Shown here piece by piece: positions 1 to 10,254 of a DNA stretch of 64,000 nucleotides. The stretch covers positions 1,736,001 through 1,800,000 of the forward strand of contig NZ_JADPMV010000001.1 in NCBI RefSeq assembly GCF_018398425.1, read 5' to 3'. The translations under genes and the position numbers were made by a program. Position 1 is the stretch's first letter, and each line of letters opens with the position of its first letter. The notes beneath the pieces are model-generated. The model worked only from the letters and a program-made list of their open reading frames with translations, had not been told where the DNA came from and did not search any database. The stretch comes from Pseudomonas lalucatii. Its GTDB lineage: Bacteria; Pseudomonadota; Gammaproteobacteria; Pseudomonadales; Pseudomonadaceae.

Positions 1-542
1 CGCTGGTCGAGAAACTCCTCAAGCTGCTGGAATTCTGGAAGCACCTCGATGGCGTCGCGCTGTTCTTCGAGGTGCTGCTCTGGGCCGGCCTGTTCGCCCT
101 GCTGACCATGCTGCTGTGGCGTTACCGGGACTGGTTCGCCGCCTTCGCCGGACGCGGCCTGCCCCGACGCCGTCCCGCCCAGGCGCCGCCGCAGCAGCTG
201 TTCGGCCTGGAAGTCGCCCCGCAGAGCCTGCCCGCCGACGTCGCCGGCGAGGCCGAGCGGCTCTGGGCCGAGCAGCCCCGCGCCGCCCTCGGCCTGCTCT
301 ACCGCGCCCTGCTCAGCCGCCTGCTGCACGATCATCGCCTGCCGCTCAGGGCCGCCCACACCGAGGCCGAGGTGCTGGCCCTGGTGCGGGGGCTGCAACA
401 AGACGATCTGAACGCCTTCAGCCAGGCAGTGACCCGCCACTGGCAGAACCTCGCCTACGGCCACCGCCTGCCCCCCGAGGCCCTCAAGGCCGAGCTGTGC
501 GCCGCCTGGCGCGGCCTGTTCGCCGGCGGGGAACGCACATGA
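1..542 (+). CDS. DUF4129 domain protein (5' end outside window)
   Basis: The frame is open from the first bases of the window and stops at 540-542, so the start lies upstream. About 180 residues are visible: one hydrophobic segment (LLWAGLFALLTMLLW), an Arg/Pro-rich linker, and a C-terminal helical region (ALGLLYRALLSRLL and a following TEAEVL) typical of DUF4129 proteins. These are membrane proteins of unknown biochemical role found beside MoxR ATPases. The stop overlaps the next start (ATGA), so the four genes 1-4141 look like one operon. Family call is from domain pattern and context. Confidence 0.75.
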   Translation, partial: LVEKLLKLLEFWKHLDGVALFFEVLLWAGLFALLTMLLWRYRDWFAAFAGRGLPRRRPAQAPPQQLFGLEVAPQSLPADVAGEAERLWAEQPRAALGLLYRALLSRLLHDHRLPLRAAHTEAEVLALVRGLQQDDLNAFSQAVTRHWQNLAYGHRLPPEALKAELCAAWRGLFAGGERT

Positions 543-1731
543 GCCGGCGTCGCCAGTTCCTCCTCGGCGCCGTCCTGACCCTGGCCGTCGGCCTGCTCGG
601 CCTCTACCTGCTGGCTCGCCTGGAGCCCTACCAGCACACCCTCGAACACGGCCCGGCCCCCGAGGCCAGGGCCAACCCCTACCTGGCCGCCGAACACTTC
701 CTGCGCCGTCAGGGCCTGCAGGTCCGGCGCGCCGACGGCCTGCAGCAGCTGGCGGAGCTGCCCAGCGCCGGCCAGACCCTGCTGCTGCTCGGCGACCGCC
801 AGCACATGAGCCCGGCCCAGGCCGAGCGCCTGCTGGACTGGGCGGCCCAGGGCGGCCATCTGCTGTTCGTCGCCGAGCGCCTGTGGGACGAGGACGAGGG
901 GGCCAGCGGCGACCTGCTGCTCGACCGCCTGGGCATCCAACAGTACCAGAGCGACCAGCTCGACGCCGCCGCCGGAGAAGACGCAGCAGACGAGGCGGAA
1001 CTCGAGGTGCTGGAGGAGCCCAACCGCTACCCGCAGCTGACCCAGCTGTACCTGGAGAACGAGGAGGCGCCGGCCTACATCGACTTCGACACCGCCTTCC
1101 ACCTGTACGACGCACAGAACCGCGCCCATGCCTGGGCCAACAGCGCGGCGGCCACCCACATGCTGCAGCTCTACCAGGGCGACGGCCTGGTCACCGTGCT
1201 GAGCGACGCCTGGATCTGGCGCAACGAGCGGATCGCCGACCACGACAACGCCTGGCTGCTCTGGTACCTGGCCCAGGACAGCGCCGTGACCCTGCTCTAC
1301 CGCACCGAGCGCGACGGCCTGCCGGCCCTGCTGCTGCGTCATTTCCCCCAGGCCCTGGTGGTCCTGGGCCTGTTGCTCGCCCTCGGCCTGTGGCATGTCG
1401 GCCTGCGCCAGGGCCCGCTGCAGCTACCGGCCAGCCCCGGCCGCCGGCAGCTGCGCGAGCACCTGCGCGGCAGCGCCGACTTCCTCCTGCGGCGCAGCGG
1501 CCAGCACAGCCTGCTGCAGGGGCTGCAGCAGGACATCCGGCGCCGCGCGCGCCAGCGTCACCCCGGATTCGAGCGCCTCGGCGTGGCCGAACAGTGGCAG
1601 GTGCTCAGCCGCCTGACCCGCCAGCCGCCCCGGGCCATCAGCCAAGCCATGCGGCCGCTGCCCAAGCAGCGCCTGGCCGCCGCCGATTTCACCCGCCAGG
1701 TCGCCCACCTGCAAGCCCTCAGGAATGCCCT

Positions 1732-1735
<4 letters not shown>
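539..1735 (+). CDS. DUF4350 domain membrane protein
   Basis: A 398-residue protein starting at the ATG that overlaps the preceding stop. It has an N-terminal membrane anchor (residues ~7-25, LGAVLTLAVGLLGLYLLA), a large extracytoplasmic part of the DUF4350 type (an ANPYLAAEHFLRRQG start and a GDRQHMSPAQAERLLDW segment), and a second membrane helix near residue 265 (LVVLGLLLALGLW) followed by a basic cytoplasmic tail. DUF4350 proteins accompany MoxR/DUF58 operons. They may act as membrane partners of the AAA+ ATPase; that role is inference. Confidence 0.75.
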
Positions 1736-2787
<1,052 letters not shown>

Positions 2788-2809
2788 GCGATTCCACCCC
2801 GGGGGCGCC

Positions 2810-4141
2810 ATGAAGCCGTCGCGCCTGCTGCTGGCCCTGCTCGCCAGCCTGTTCGCCCTGGCCCTGCTGCTCGGCGCCCTGCAGGCCCTGGCGATCGCGC
2901 TGCCGCCGAGTCTGTCCGCGCTCTGCTGGGGCCTGCTGCTGGCGCTGCTCGGCGCGGCGCTGGTCGATGCCCTGAGCCTGCGCCGCCTGCCCTCGCCGCG
3001 CCTGGAGCGCCAGTTGCCGGGCAACCTGCCGCTGGGCCGCTGGCACGAGGTGCAACTGTGCCTGCACCACGACTACGACCGCGCGCTGCACCTGGAGCTG
3101 TTCGACCATGTGCCGGACGGCATGGCCTGGGAACAGCTGCCGCAGGCGGTGGCACTGCGCCCGGGCCAGCTGACCCGCTGTGCCTACCGGGTGCGCCCGC
3201 TGCGCCGCGGCCACTTCCACTTCCCGCGCTGCGAGATCGGCCTGCCCAGCCCGCTGCGGCTGTGGCAGGCGCGGCGCTACCTGGCGCTGGCCGGGGAGAC
3301 CCGCGTCTACCCCGACTTCGCCCGGCTCTACGGCGCCCAGCTGATGGCCGTGGACGACTGGCTCAGCCAGCTCGGCGTGCGCCAGCGTCCGCGCCGCGGC
3401 CTGGGCCTGGAGTTCCACCAGCTGCGCGACTTCCGCGACGGCGACAGCCTGCGCCAGATCGACTGGAAGGCCACCGCGCGCAAGGGCACGCCGATCGCCC
3501 GCGAGTACCAGGACGAGCGCGACCAGCAGATCGTCTTCCTGCTCGACTGCGGCCGGCGCATGCGCAGCCAGGATGGCGAGCTGGCGCACTTCGACCACGC
3601 CCTCAATGCCTGCCTGCTGCTCAGCTACGTGGCCCTGCGCCAGGGCGATGCGGTGGGCCTGGCGACCTTCGCCGGCGATCACCAGCGCTTCCTCGCCCCG
3701 GTCAAGGGCGCGGCCCAGCTCAAGGTGCTGCTCAATGCCGTGTACGACCTGCAGACCACCGGCCAGCCGGTCGACTTCGCCGCGGCCGCCGACACCCTGC
3801 TCGGCCGTCAGCGCCGCCGCGCCCTGGTGGTGCTGGTGAGCAACCTGCGCGACGAGGACGACGAGGAACTGCTCGCCGCGGTCAGGCGCCTGGGCCGCCA
3901 GCACCGGGTGCTGGTCGCCAGCCTGCGCGAGGAGGTGCTCGACAGCCTGCGCCAGGCGCCGGTGCAGGATTTCGAGGGGGCCCTGGCCTACTGCGGCACG
4001 GTGGACTACCTCAACGCCCGCGCCGGCCTGCACGAGCGCCTGGCCGCGCACAACGTGCCGGTGCTGGATGCCCGGCCCGGGGAACTGGGCCCGCAGCTGG
4101 TCAGCCGCTACCTGGCCTGGAAGAAGGCCGGGGTGCTGTAG
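2810..4141 (+). CDS. DUF58 domain protein (MoxR partner)
   Basis: A 443-residue protein whose ATG follows a GGGGG-rich Shine-Dalgarno stretch 22 bases after the MoxR stop. Two N-terminal membrane helices (residues ~4-25 and ~32-45) are followed by a beta-rich region and the DUF58 signature around residues 205-235 (QLRDFRDGDSLRQIDWKATA). A von Willebrand-A-like fold follows with a degenerate metal site (LLDCGRRM). DUF58 proteins are the usual partners of MoxR. Last gene of the operon; a strong hairpin terminator follows. Confidence 0.88.
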   Translation: MKPSRLLLALLASLFALALLLGALQALAIALPPSLSALCWGLLLALLGAALVDALSLRRLPSPRLERQLPGNLPLGRWHEVQLCLHHDYDRALHLELFDHVPDGMAWEQLPQAVALRPGQLTRCAYRVRPLRRGHFHFPRCEIGLPSPLRLWQARRYLALAGETRVYPDFARLYGAQLMAVDDWLSQLGVRQRPRRGLGLEFHQLRDFRDGDSLRQIDWKATARKGTPIAREYQDERDQQIVFLLDCGRRMRSQDGELAHFDHALNACLLLSYVALRQGDAVGLATFAGDHQRFLAPVKGAAQLKVLLNAVYDLQTTGQPVDFAAAADTLLGRQRRRALVVLVSNLRDEDDEELLAAVRRLGRQHRVLVASLREEVLDSLRQAPVQDFEGALAYCGTVDYLNARAGLHERLAAHNVPVLDARPGELGPQLVSRYLAWKKAGVL

Positions 4142-4157
4142 GCCGCCAGGCGCGCAG

Positions 4158-4187
4158 AAAAAAGCCCGCCATGAGAGCGGGCTTTTG
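4158..4187. terminator. Bidirectional intrinsic terminator
   Basis: Inverted repeat AGCCCGC / GCGGGCT (4163-4169 and 4177-4183) flanked by A-rich and T-rich runs. It can terminate both the DUF58 operon and the convergent PA4642-type gene. Confidence 0.85.
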
Positions 4188-4201
4188 CGTCAGGCTGCGA
4201 A

Positions 4202-4489
4202 TCAGCGGCGGGCCGCCTTGATCGCCTCGATATAGGGCTCGGCCTGGCGCTGATCCTGAATCAGGGCGACGAAGTCGTTGCCCTGCGCATCCTTGGCGTC
4301 GAGGTCGTAACCGGCCTCGACGAAGAAGCCGAGGAAGCGCTCGAAGTCATCGATGCGCAGGCCGCGGTAGGCCTTGATCAGCTTGTGCAACGACGGCGGC
4401 GTGGCATCGGCGGGTTCCACGTCGAGGAACAGCCTGATCGACTCGTCACCGATCTCTTCGCCAATCACCTGCTTCTTGTCTTTGCGCAT
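4202..4489 (-). CDS. PA4642-family small protein
   Basis: A 95-residue acidic soluble protein beginning MRKDKKQVIGEEIGDESI, with central motifs ATPPSLHKLIKAYRGLR and FVEAGYDLDA. I recognise it as the conserved Pseudomonas family of which PA4642 is the reference; no function is established. It is convergent with the DUF58 gene and divergent from the GntR regulator, with about 135 bases between the two starts. Confidence 0.75.
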   Translation of the reverse strand: MRKDKKQVIGEEIGDESIRLFLDVEPADATPPSLHKLIKAYRGLRIDDFERFLGFFVEAGYDLDAKDAQGNDFVALIQDQRQAEPYIEAIKAARR

Positions 4490-4577
4490 CGTTCACTCCA
4501 GCTCACCAAGCCACACGGGGCCGGCAGTGTACCCCCGCCACGGCCTGACGCTCAACGCAGGCGCGTAACCGACAGGC

Positions 4578-4592
4578 CCTCGTATACAATAT
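4578..4592. promoter_or_regulatory. GTATAC-core box upstream of the GntR gene
   Basis: The palindrome GTATAC (4582-4587) sits 38 bases before the likely start of the GntR/FCD regulator. The same core, in a longer form, occurs in two promoters of the hydroxyproline island (12727 and 18576). Autoregulation by the GntR protein is inferred. The bare 6-mer also occurs elsewhere (47430), so the core alone is weak evidence. Confidence 0.4.
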
Positions 4593-4624
4593 CTTCGCCA
4601 TCCACCCGACAAAGGGGCCACGCC

Positions 4625-5305
4625 TTGCCACTGCCCAGCTTCAACGCCCCCAACCTCGGGGTCACCCCCACCGCCTCGGAAGTCATCACCAAGCACCTGC
4701 GCGAGGCGATCATCGGCGGCCACTTCGCCGAGGACGAGCCGATCCGTCAGGACGACGTCGCCCGCCTGTTCAACGTCAGCAAGATCCCCGTGCGCGAGGC
4801 GCTCAAGCGCCTGGAGGCCGAGGGCCTGGTGCTGTTCCAGCGCAACAAGGGCGCGGTGGTGACCAAGATATCCGAGCCGGAGCTGGCGCAGATCTTCGAG
4901 GTGCGGGTGCTGCTGGAGGTGCAGGCGATCCGCCTGGCCGTGCCGAACATGACCGAGGAGACCTTCGCCCGCGCCGAGCGCATCTGCCAGGAGTTCATCG
5001 GCGAGACCGACGTCGGCCGCTGGGCCGAACTCAACTGGGCCCTGCACGCCTGCCTCTACGAGCCGGCGCAGCGGCCCTTCCTGGTCAACCTGATCCGCTC
5101 CATCCACGACAAGGTCGAGCGCTACCTGCGCATGCAGATGAGCCTGTCCGCAGGCAAGGACCGCGCCGACCAGGAGCATCGCGAGATCCTCGCCGCCTGC
5201 CGCGCCGGCGACGCCGACAAGGCCGCCGAACTGATCGAGCAGCACATCATCGGCGTCTGCCGCACCCTCTACGAACACCTGCCGAACCGGCCGACGCCGA
5301 GCTGA
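4625..5305 (+). CDS. GntR family transcriptional regulator (FCD/FadR subfamily)
   Basis: A 226-residue regulator. The start is taken as the TTG at 4625 because an AAGGGG Shine-Dalgarno lies 7 bases upstream and the protein would begin MPLPSFNAPNLG, right before the DNA-binding domain. A winged helix-turn-helix at residues ~17-75 (QDDVARLFNVSKIPVREALK) is followed by an all-helical FCD ligand-binding domain. GntR/FCD proteins usually repress catabolic genes and respond to a small carboxylate. Shared GTATAC boxes suggest it may control the hydroxyproline operons downstream; no ligand can be read from sequence. Confidence 0.85.
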   Translation: MPLPSFNAPNLGVTPTASEVITKHLREAIIGGHFAEDEPIRQDDVARLFNVSKIPVREALKRLEAEGLVLFQRNKGAVVTKISEPELAQIFEVRVLLEVQAIRLAVPNMTEETFARAERICQEFIGETDVGRWAELNWALHACLYEPAQRPFLVNLIRSIHDKVERYLRMQMSLSAGKDRADQEHREILAACRAGDADKAAELIEQHIIGVCRTLYEHLPNRPTPS

Positions 5306-5355
5306 TCGCCGTCCTCGACCTCAGCGCGGCGGCGCTTGCCCCGCGCAGCGGACGG

Positions 5356-5697
5356 TCAGTCATCCCGGGTCAGTACTTCCAGCAGTTCGATCTCGAACAC
5401 CAGGTTGGCGTTGGCCGGAACGCGCGCGCCCATGCCCCGCTCGCCGTAGCCCAGGTGGGCCGGCACCAGGAGTTTGCGTTTGCCGCCCACGCGCATGCCC
5501 ATCAGTCCCTGGTCCCAGCCCTTGATCACCCGCCCAGTGCCGATCACGCACTGGAAGGGCTTGCCGCGCTCGTAGGAGGAATCGAACCGCGTACCGTCCT
5601 CGAGAAAGCCGCTGTACTGGGTGCTGATCAAGGCGCCCTTGACCACCGCCTTGCCCTCGCCCAACTGCAAATCCACCACCTGCAATTCACCGCTCAT
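5356..5697 (-). CDS. FKBP-type peptidyl-prolyl cis-trans isomerase
   Basis: A 113-residue single-domain FKBP. The ATG at 5697 gives the compact protein MSGELQVVDLQLGEGK; an upstream in-frame start would add 25 poorly conserved residues. FKBP hallmarks are YSGFLEDGTRFDSSYERG, VIKGWDQGLMGMRVGGKRKLLVP and YGERG. No signal peptide, so probably cytoplasmic. Catalyses proline isomerisation during protein folding. Confidence 0.9.
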   Translation of the reverse strand: MSGELQVVDLQLGEGKAVVKGALISTQYSGFLEDGTRFDSSYERGKPFQCVIGTGRVIKGWDQGLMGMRVGGKRKLLVPAHLGYGERGMGARVPANANLVFEIELLEVLTRDD

Positions 5698-5845
5698 CGT
5701 CCGCACTCGCTCAGGAGCCGGCCCCAGGCCGACCGACCGGCGCTTTCTCGCAGGAAACGCGGCGTCTGGCAAGGGGGGCTGCCCTTGCCAAGGACCACGC
5801 TTTTCCGCGGCCGGCCGGTCCGGGCCAGTGCCGGAGTGCGGGTAC

Positions 5846-6646
5846 TCACAGGCGTCGCGGGGAGGACGCGTGACGCCTGGGGGTGCGCAACAGCTCGCCG
5901 GCCAGCACCAGCATCCTGTCCTCGGCCTGCTGCAGCGCGGCGACGGCCTGCGCCTGCCAGGGCTGGCGCAGCGGCTGCAGGTCGGCCTCGCGGCTGGCCC
6001 TGAGGCACCACTGGTAACGGTCGTGCCAATCGCCGAGGGCCGACTGCACGGTCTTCAGGGCGGCCCGGGCACGCCTGGAGAGGGGCGAGTGGTGCGGATA
6101 GGCATCGGCCGCGTAGCGGTTGCGCTTGACCAGCAGGCGGATGCGGTGCGGGTCGTGCTGCAGGTTGGCCAGGGCATCCAGCAGACGGCCCCGCTGCTTG
6201 TCCAGGCGCCTGTCGAGCAGCCGCGCCAGGCGCCGCAACTCGCCGCCGCGCTCGGCCCGGCGCCAGTCCGCCGGCCAGCTATCCAGGCAGGCGAACAGCT
6301 GCGCCAACTCGCTGCTGTGCAGGATCTCGCCATACCGGGTCGCCAGCCGGGCCTCGCGGCGCTCGGCGGCCTCATGCAGGCCGCGGCGACGCAATTCCCC
6401 GACCAGTACCTCCAGATCGCGCACCGGGGTGGTCAGCTGGCCGACGGCCGCGGCGGCGCGCTCCAGTGCGCTCACGCTGTCCCGGCCGCGCAGCGGCTTG
6501 AGCAGGCTGCGCAGGCGCCGCAGGCCGATGCGCAGGTCGTGCAGGGCTTCGCCGTCGGTGCCCGCCGCCAACCGTGCGCGGGCGTGGTGCAGGCTCACTT
6601 CGAGGCGCAGAACCTGGGCAACCACTGCATCGACGATGGCGGGCAT
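5846..6646 (-). CDS. CHAD domain protein
   Basis: A 266-residue, Arg-rich helical protein with the conserved histidines and basic residues of CHAD domains (EALHDLRIGLRRLRSLLKPL near the N terminus, LLVKRNRYAADAY later). CHAD proteins bind polyphosphate through this basic surface and are often found near polyphosphate or CYTH phosphatase genes; neither is adjacent here. Stands alone, codirectional with the ParA gene 70 bases upstream. Confidence 0.85.
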   Translation of the reverse strand: MPAIVDAVVAQVLRLEVSLHHARARLAAGTDGEALHDLRIGLRRLRSLLKPLRGRDSVSALERAAAAVGQLTTPVRDLEVLVGELRRRGLHEAAERREARLATRYGEILHSSELAQLFACLDSWPADWRRAERGGELRRLARLLDRRLDKQRGRLLDALANLQHDPHRIRLLVKRNRYAADAYPHHSPLSRRARAALKTVQSALGDWHDRYQWCLRASREADLQPLRQPWQAQAVAALQQAEDRMLVLAGELLRTPRRHASSPRRL

Positions 6647-6716
6647 TGCAACCTCGTGTCACGGCTTGGCTTGCGCTCCAGAATAGTCGATCGCCCGTCC
6701 GCGAGGCACCCCACGC

Positions 6717-7484
6717 TCAGCCCTCCAGCAAGCCGAACAGGGCCTGGAACTGCTGGGTCAGCTTGTGGGTCGGCTGCAGGTGGATCAGTGGCGTGCACAG
6801 CTGGTGCGACTCACGCATCTTCACCGAACTCATCAGGTAGACGGGCAACAGCGGCAGCCCCTCGCCGAGCAGTTCGTCGACCAGCTGGCCGGGCAGTGTC
6901 GCACGGGACTGGTACTGGTTGACCACTATGCCCTCCAGGACCAGGCGCTCGTTGTGGTCGGCCCGCACCTCCTCGACCTCCGCCAGCACCTGGTAGAGGC
7001 TTTGCCGGGCGAAGCTGTCGCAGTCGAAGGGGATCAGGCAGCGGTCCGCGGCGATCAGTGCCGAGAGGCTGTAGAAGTTCAGGCCCGGCGGGGTGTCCAG
7101 ATAGATGCGCTCGTACTCCGGCGCCAGGCGGTCGAGCAGCCTGCCCAGCTTCTGCACCTTGTAGCGCGCCTCGAGCCTGGCCTGCAACGCCCCCAGCTCC
7201 GCCGAGGCGGCGATCAGGTGCAGGTTGGCGAAGGGGGTTTCCTGCACCTGGGCGCGTGGCTTGCCCTTCTGTGGCCCGGACGCCAGGGTCTGCTTGAAGA
7301 AGTCGGCGATACCGGCGGGGACCGCGTCACCATGCAGGCCGGTGAGGTAGTGGGTCGAACTGGCCTGGGCATCCAGGTCCACCAGCAGGGTACGGTAGCC
7401 CTCCGCCGCACTGATCGCCGCCAGGTTGCAGGCGATGCTGGACTTGCCCACACCGCCTTTCTGATTGAACACCACGCGTCGCAT
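6717..7484 (-). CDS. ParA-family ATPase (orphan)
   Basis: A 255-residue MinD/ParA-type ATPase with the deviant Walker A KGGVGKSS at residues ~9-16, [11 protein letters not shown], and [10 protein letters not shown] (Walker B region). No ParB-like partner is encoded next to it and the chromosomal parAB locus is not in this window. It is therefore an orphan positioning ATPase rather than the chromosome partitioning protein. In pseudomonads related proteins position cellular machines; the cargo is unknown. Confidence 0.85.
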   Translation of the reverse strand: MRRVVFNQKGGVGKSSIACNLAAISAAEGYRTLLVDLDAQASSTHYLTGLHGDAVPAGIADFFKQTLASGPQKGKPRAQVQETPFANLHLIAASAELGALQARLEARYKVQKLGRLLDRLAPEYERIYLDTPPGLNFYSLSALIAADRCLIPFDCDSFARQSLYQVLAEVEEVRADHNERLVLEGIVVNQYQSRATLPGQLVDELLGEGLPLLPVYLMSSVKMRESHQLCTPLIHLQPTHKLTQQFQALFGLLEG

Positions 7485-7636
7485 CGAACCCTCCTGTCCA
7501 CAGCCGCGCCCGCAGTCTACCCCGTGAATGTTTCAGCCTCGACGCGACTGCGCGGTTGTTCTGGAGCGAAGCGGCCCGGCTGCCATAAAAAGGCAACACG
7601 CGGTCTCTAGAGTGCCGGCACGCTTTCCCAAGGACG

Positions 7637-7858
7637 ATGCCCGTGAGCCGAGCAACCCGACACATCTGCAAGACACTGGACCTGGTGGCCGCCAACAACG
7701 AGGCCGCCGCCATAGTGGTGATGCGCGCCGCCGAGCGCATCGGCGACGAACTGCTGCGCCAGCAACTGCTCAACGTGATCCAGCGCATGAACCAGGACGC
7801 CGCCCAGCTGCGCCTGGCCCGGGACGAGGTTGCCGGTCAGGGACTGCGCCGCGCCTAG
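7637..7858 (+). CDS. Small helical protein, unknown function
   Basis: A 73-residue hydrophilic helical protein (MPVSRATRHICKTLDLVAAN start, QQLLNVIQRMNQDAAQLRLAR in the middle) with an AAGGACG Shine-Dalgarno a few bases upstream; an in-frame GTG three codons later is a possible alternative. No recognised domain. Codon composition matches the neighbours, which supports a real gene. Confidence 0.6.
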   Translation: MPVSRATRHICKTLDLVAANNEAAAIVVMRAAERIGDELLRQQLLNVIQRMNQDAAQLRLARDEVAGQGLRRA

Positions 7859-7967
7859 CACCCTGCACTGTGCCGATTTCGTCATCACCTCGCACGATTC
7901 CCATCAAGCCGGCACCGCCCTGAAGCGCCAGGCTTAACGGCACCTTTACTGCACAGGTGCCGGCGCC

Positions 7968-8903
7968 ATGAAACGCATCCACGTCATCGATTCCCATACC
8001 GGCGGCGAGCCGACTCGCCTGGTGCTCGACGGGTTTCCCGAGCTGGGCCCGGGCAGCATGGGCGAGCGCCGCCAGCGCCTGGCCGAGGGTTTCGACGACT
8101 GGCGCGCCGCCTGCGTGCTGGAGCCGCGCGGCAGCGACGTGCTGGTCGGCGCGCTGCTCTGCGCGCCGGTCGATCCCACGGCCTGCGCCGGGGTGATCTT
8201 CTTCAACAACACGGGTTATCTGGGCATGTGCGGCCACGGCACCATCGGCCTGGTCGCCTCCCTGGCCCACCTGGGGCGCATCCGGCCGGGCCTGCACCGC
8301 ATCGAGACCCCGGTGGGCACGGTGCAGGCGACCTTGCATCAGGATCGCTCGGTCAGCGTGCGCAACGTTCCGGCCTACCGCTACCGCCAGGCGGTGTCCC
8401 TGAATGTGCCGGGATACGGCAGCGTCACCGGCGATATCGCCTGGGGCGGCAACTGGTTCTTCCTGATCGCCGAGCACGGCCAGCGCGTCGCCGGCGACAA
8501 CCTGGAGGCGCTGACCGCCTATTGCTGGGCCGTGCGCCAGGCCCTGGAGGCCCAGGGCATCCGCGGCGAGGACGGCGGCGAGATCGACCATATCGAGCTG
8601 TTCGCCGAAGACGACAGCGCCGACAGCCGCAACTTCGTGCTGTGCCCCGGCAAGGCCTACGACCGCTCGCCCTGCGGCACCGGCACCAGCGCCAAGCTGG
8701 CCTGCCTGGCCGCCGACGGCAAGCTGGCGCCCGGCGCCCTGTGGCGCCAGGCCAGCGTGATCGGCAGCCAGTTCGAGGCCAGCTACCAGTGGCAGGACGC
8801 GCGCCGCATCATCCCGACCATCCGCGGCCGCGCCCACATCAGCGCCGAGGCGACCCTGCTGCTGGAGGACGACGATCCCTTCGCCTGGGGCATCCGCGGA
8901 TGA
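7968..8903 (+). CDS. lhpA: 4-hydroxyproline 2-epimerase
   Basis: A 311-residue proline-racemase-fold enzyme that interconverts trans-4-hydroxy-L-proline and cis-4-hydroxy-D-proline, the first step of hydroxyproline breakdown. Both catalytic cysteines are visible: Cys88 in GMCGHG and Cys236 in SPCGTGTSA, the pair expected of epimerases of this family. First gene of a tightly overlapped operon (ATGA junctions) with the D-hydroxyproline dehydrogenase subunits and, downstream, an AraC regulator. Contrast with the second family member at 17526, which lacks both cysteines. Confidence 0.92.
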   Translation: MKRIHVIDSHTGGEPTRLVLDGFPELGPGSMGERRQRLAEGFDDWRAACVLEPRGSDVLVGALLCAPVDPTACAGVIFFNNTGYLGMCGHGTIGLVASLAHLGRIRPGLHRIETPVGTVQATLHQDRSVSVRNVPAYRYRQAVSLNVPGYGSVTGDIAWGGNWFFLIAEHGQRVAGDNLEALTAYCWAVRQALEAQGIRGEDGGEIDHIELFAEDDSADSRNFVLCPGKAYDRSPCGTGTSAKLACLAADGKLAPGALWRQASVIGSQFEASYQWQDARRIIPTIRGRAHISAEATLLLEDDDPFAWGIRG

Positions 8904-10021
8904 ATGCCGAGGTCATCGTCATCGGCGCCGGCATCGTCGGCAGCGCCTGCGCCCATGAGTTCGCCCGCCGCGGCCTGGATGTGCTGGTGCTCGACAGCCA
9001 GCGCGGCGGCGCCACCGCGGTGGGCATGGGCCACCTGGTGGCGATGGACGACAACCCGGCGGAACTGGCCCTCAGCCGCTATTCCATCGAGCTGTGGCGC
9101 CAATGGGCGCCGCAGCTCGACGCCGACTGTGCCTACAGCAACTGCGGCACCCTGTGGCTGGCGGCCAACCGCGAGGAGCTGCTGGCGGCCGAACACAAGC
9201 GCGAGGTCCTCGGCGCCCAGGGCATTGCCTGCGAGATGCTCGACGCCGAGGCCCTACGCCAGGCCGAGCCGATGCTGCGCCGGGATCTGGCCGGGGCGCT
9301 GAAGGTCTGCGGCGACAGCATCGTCTATGCGCCGAACGCCGCGCGCTGGCTGCTCGCCCAGGGCGGCGGACGCATTCAGCTGCGCCACGCGCAGGTCGGC
9401 GAAGTCGACGGCAACCGCGTGCGCCTGGCCGGCGGCCAATGGCTGCAGGCCCAGTTCGTGGTGCTGGCAGGTGGCATCCACGCCAGCGAGCTGTGCCCGG
9501 AGTTGCCGATCCGCCCGAAGAAGGGCCACCTGCTGATCACCGACCGCTACCCCGGCCGTATCCAGCACCAACTGGTCGAGCTGGGTTACGCCGCCAGTGC
9601 CCACGCCGACAGCGGCACCTCGGTGGCCTTCAACGCCCAGCCGCGGCCGACCGGGCAGATCCTGCTCGGCTCCTCGCGGCAGTTCGACAGCCTCGATCCC
9701 CAGGTCGAGGGGCCGGTGCTGGCGCGCCTGCTGCGCCGCGCCCTCGACTACCTGCCGGCGCTGGCCGGGATGAATGCCATCCGCAGCTGGACCGGTTTTC
9801 GCGCCGCCACCCCCGACGGCCTGCCGCTGCTCGGCCAGCATCCGCAGCAGGCCGGCCTGTGGCTGGCGGTCGGCCACGAGGGCCTCGGCGTCACCACCGC
9901 GCCGGGCAGTGCCCGCCTTCTCGCCGCCCAGCTGTTCGGCGAGCGCCCGGCCATCGACCCCGCCCCCTACCGCCCCGAGCGCTTCGTCCACACCGCCGTC
10001 CCCCTGGAGCCAGCCCCATGA
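8900..10021 (+). CDS. lhpB: D-hydroxyproline dehydrogenase, DAO-like FAD subunit
   Basis: A 373-residue FAD-dependent amine oxidoreductase with the dinucleotide motif GAGIVG at residues 9-14 and a C-terminal [11 protein letters not shown] / [18 protein letters not shown] region typical of the D-amino-acid oxidase fold. It overlaps the epimerase stop by 4 bases. In Pseudomonas this subunit works with the ferredoxin-like and FAD/NAD-type subunits encoded next to oxidise cis-4-hydroxy-D-proline to 1-pyrroline-4-hydroxy-2-carboxylate. Confidence 0.88.
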   Translation: MNAEVIVIGAGIVGSACAHEFARRGLDVLVLDSQRGGATAVGMGHLVAMDDNPAELALSRYSIELWRQWAPQLDADCAYSNCGTLWLAANREELLAAEHKREVLGAQGIACEMLDAEALRQAEPMLRRDLAGALKVCGDSIVYAPNAARWLLAQGGGRIQLRHAQVGEVDGNRVRLAGGQWLQAQFVVLAGGIHASELCPELPIRPKKGHLLITDRYPGRIQHQLVELGYAASAHADSGTSVAFNAQPRPTGQILLGSSRQFDSLDPQVEGPVLARLLRRALDYLPALAGMNAIRSWTGFRAATPDGLPLLGQHPQQAGLWLAVGHEGLGVTTAPGSARLLAAQLFGERPAIDPAPYRPERFVHTAVPLEPAP

Positions 10022-10254
10022 TCGAACTCAACCTCGATGGCCAGACGATCCGGGTACCCGCCGGCAGTACCGTCGCGGCCGCCCTGTATCTGGGCGGCGA
10101 CGGTTGCAGCCGCACCGCGGTCGGCGGCCAGCGCCGCGCGCCACTGTGCGGCATGGGCGTGTGCCAGGAGTGCCGGGTCAGCATCGACGGCCGGCGCCGC
10201 CTGGCCTGCCAGACCCTGTGCCAGCCCGGCATGCGGGTGGAGACCCGGCCATGA
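10018..10254 (+). CDS. lhpF: D-hydroxyproline dehydrogenase, small [2Fe-2S] subunit
   Basis: A 78-residue plant-type [2Fe-2S] protein with four candidate ligands Cys44, Cys49, Cys52 and Cys64 (CGMGVCQECR and LACQ). Its ATG overlaps the preceding stop. It would carry electrons between the two flavoprotein subunits of the dehydrogenase. Confidence 0.88.
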   Translation: MIELNLDGQTIRVPAGSTVAAALYLGGDGCSRTAVGGQRRAPLCGMGVCQECRVSIDGRRRLACQTLCQPGMRVETRP

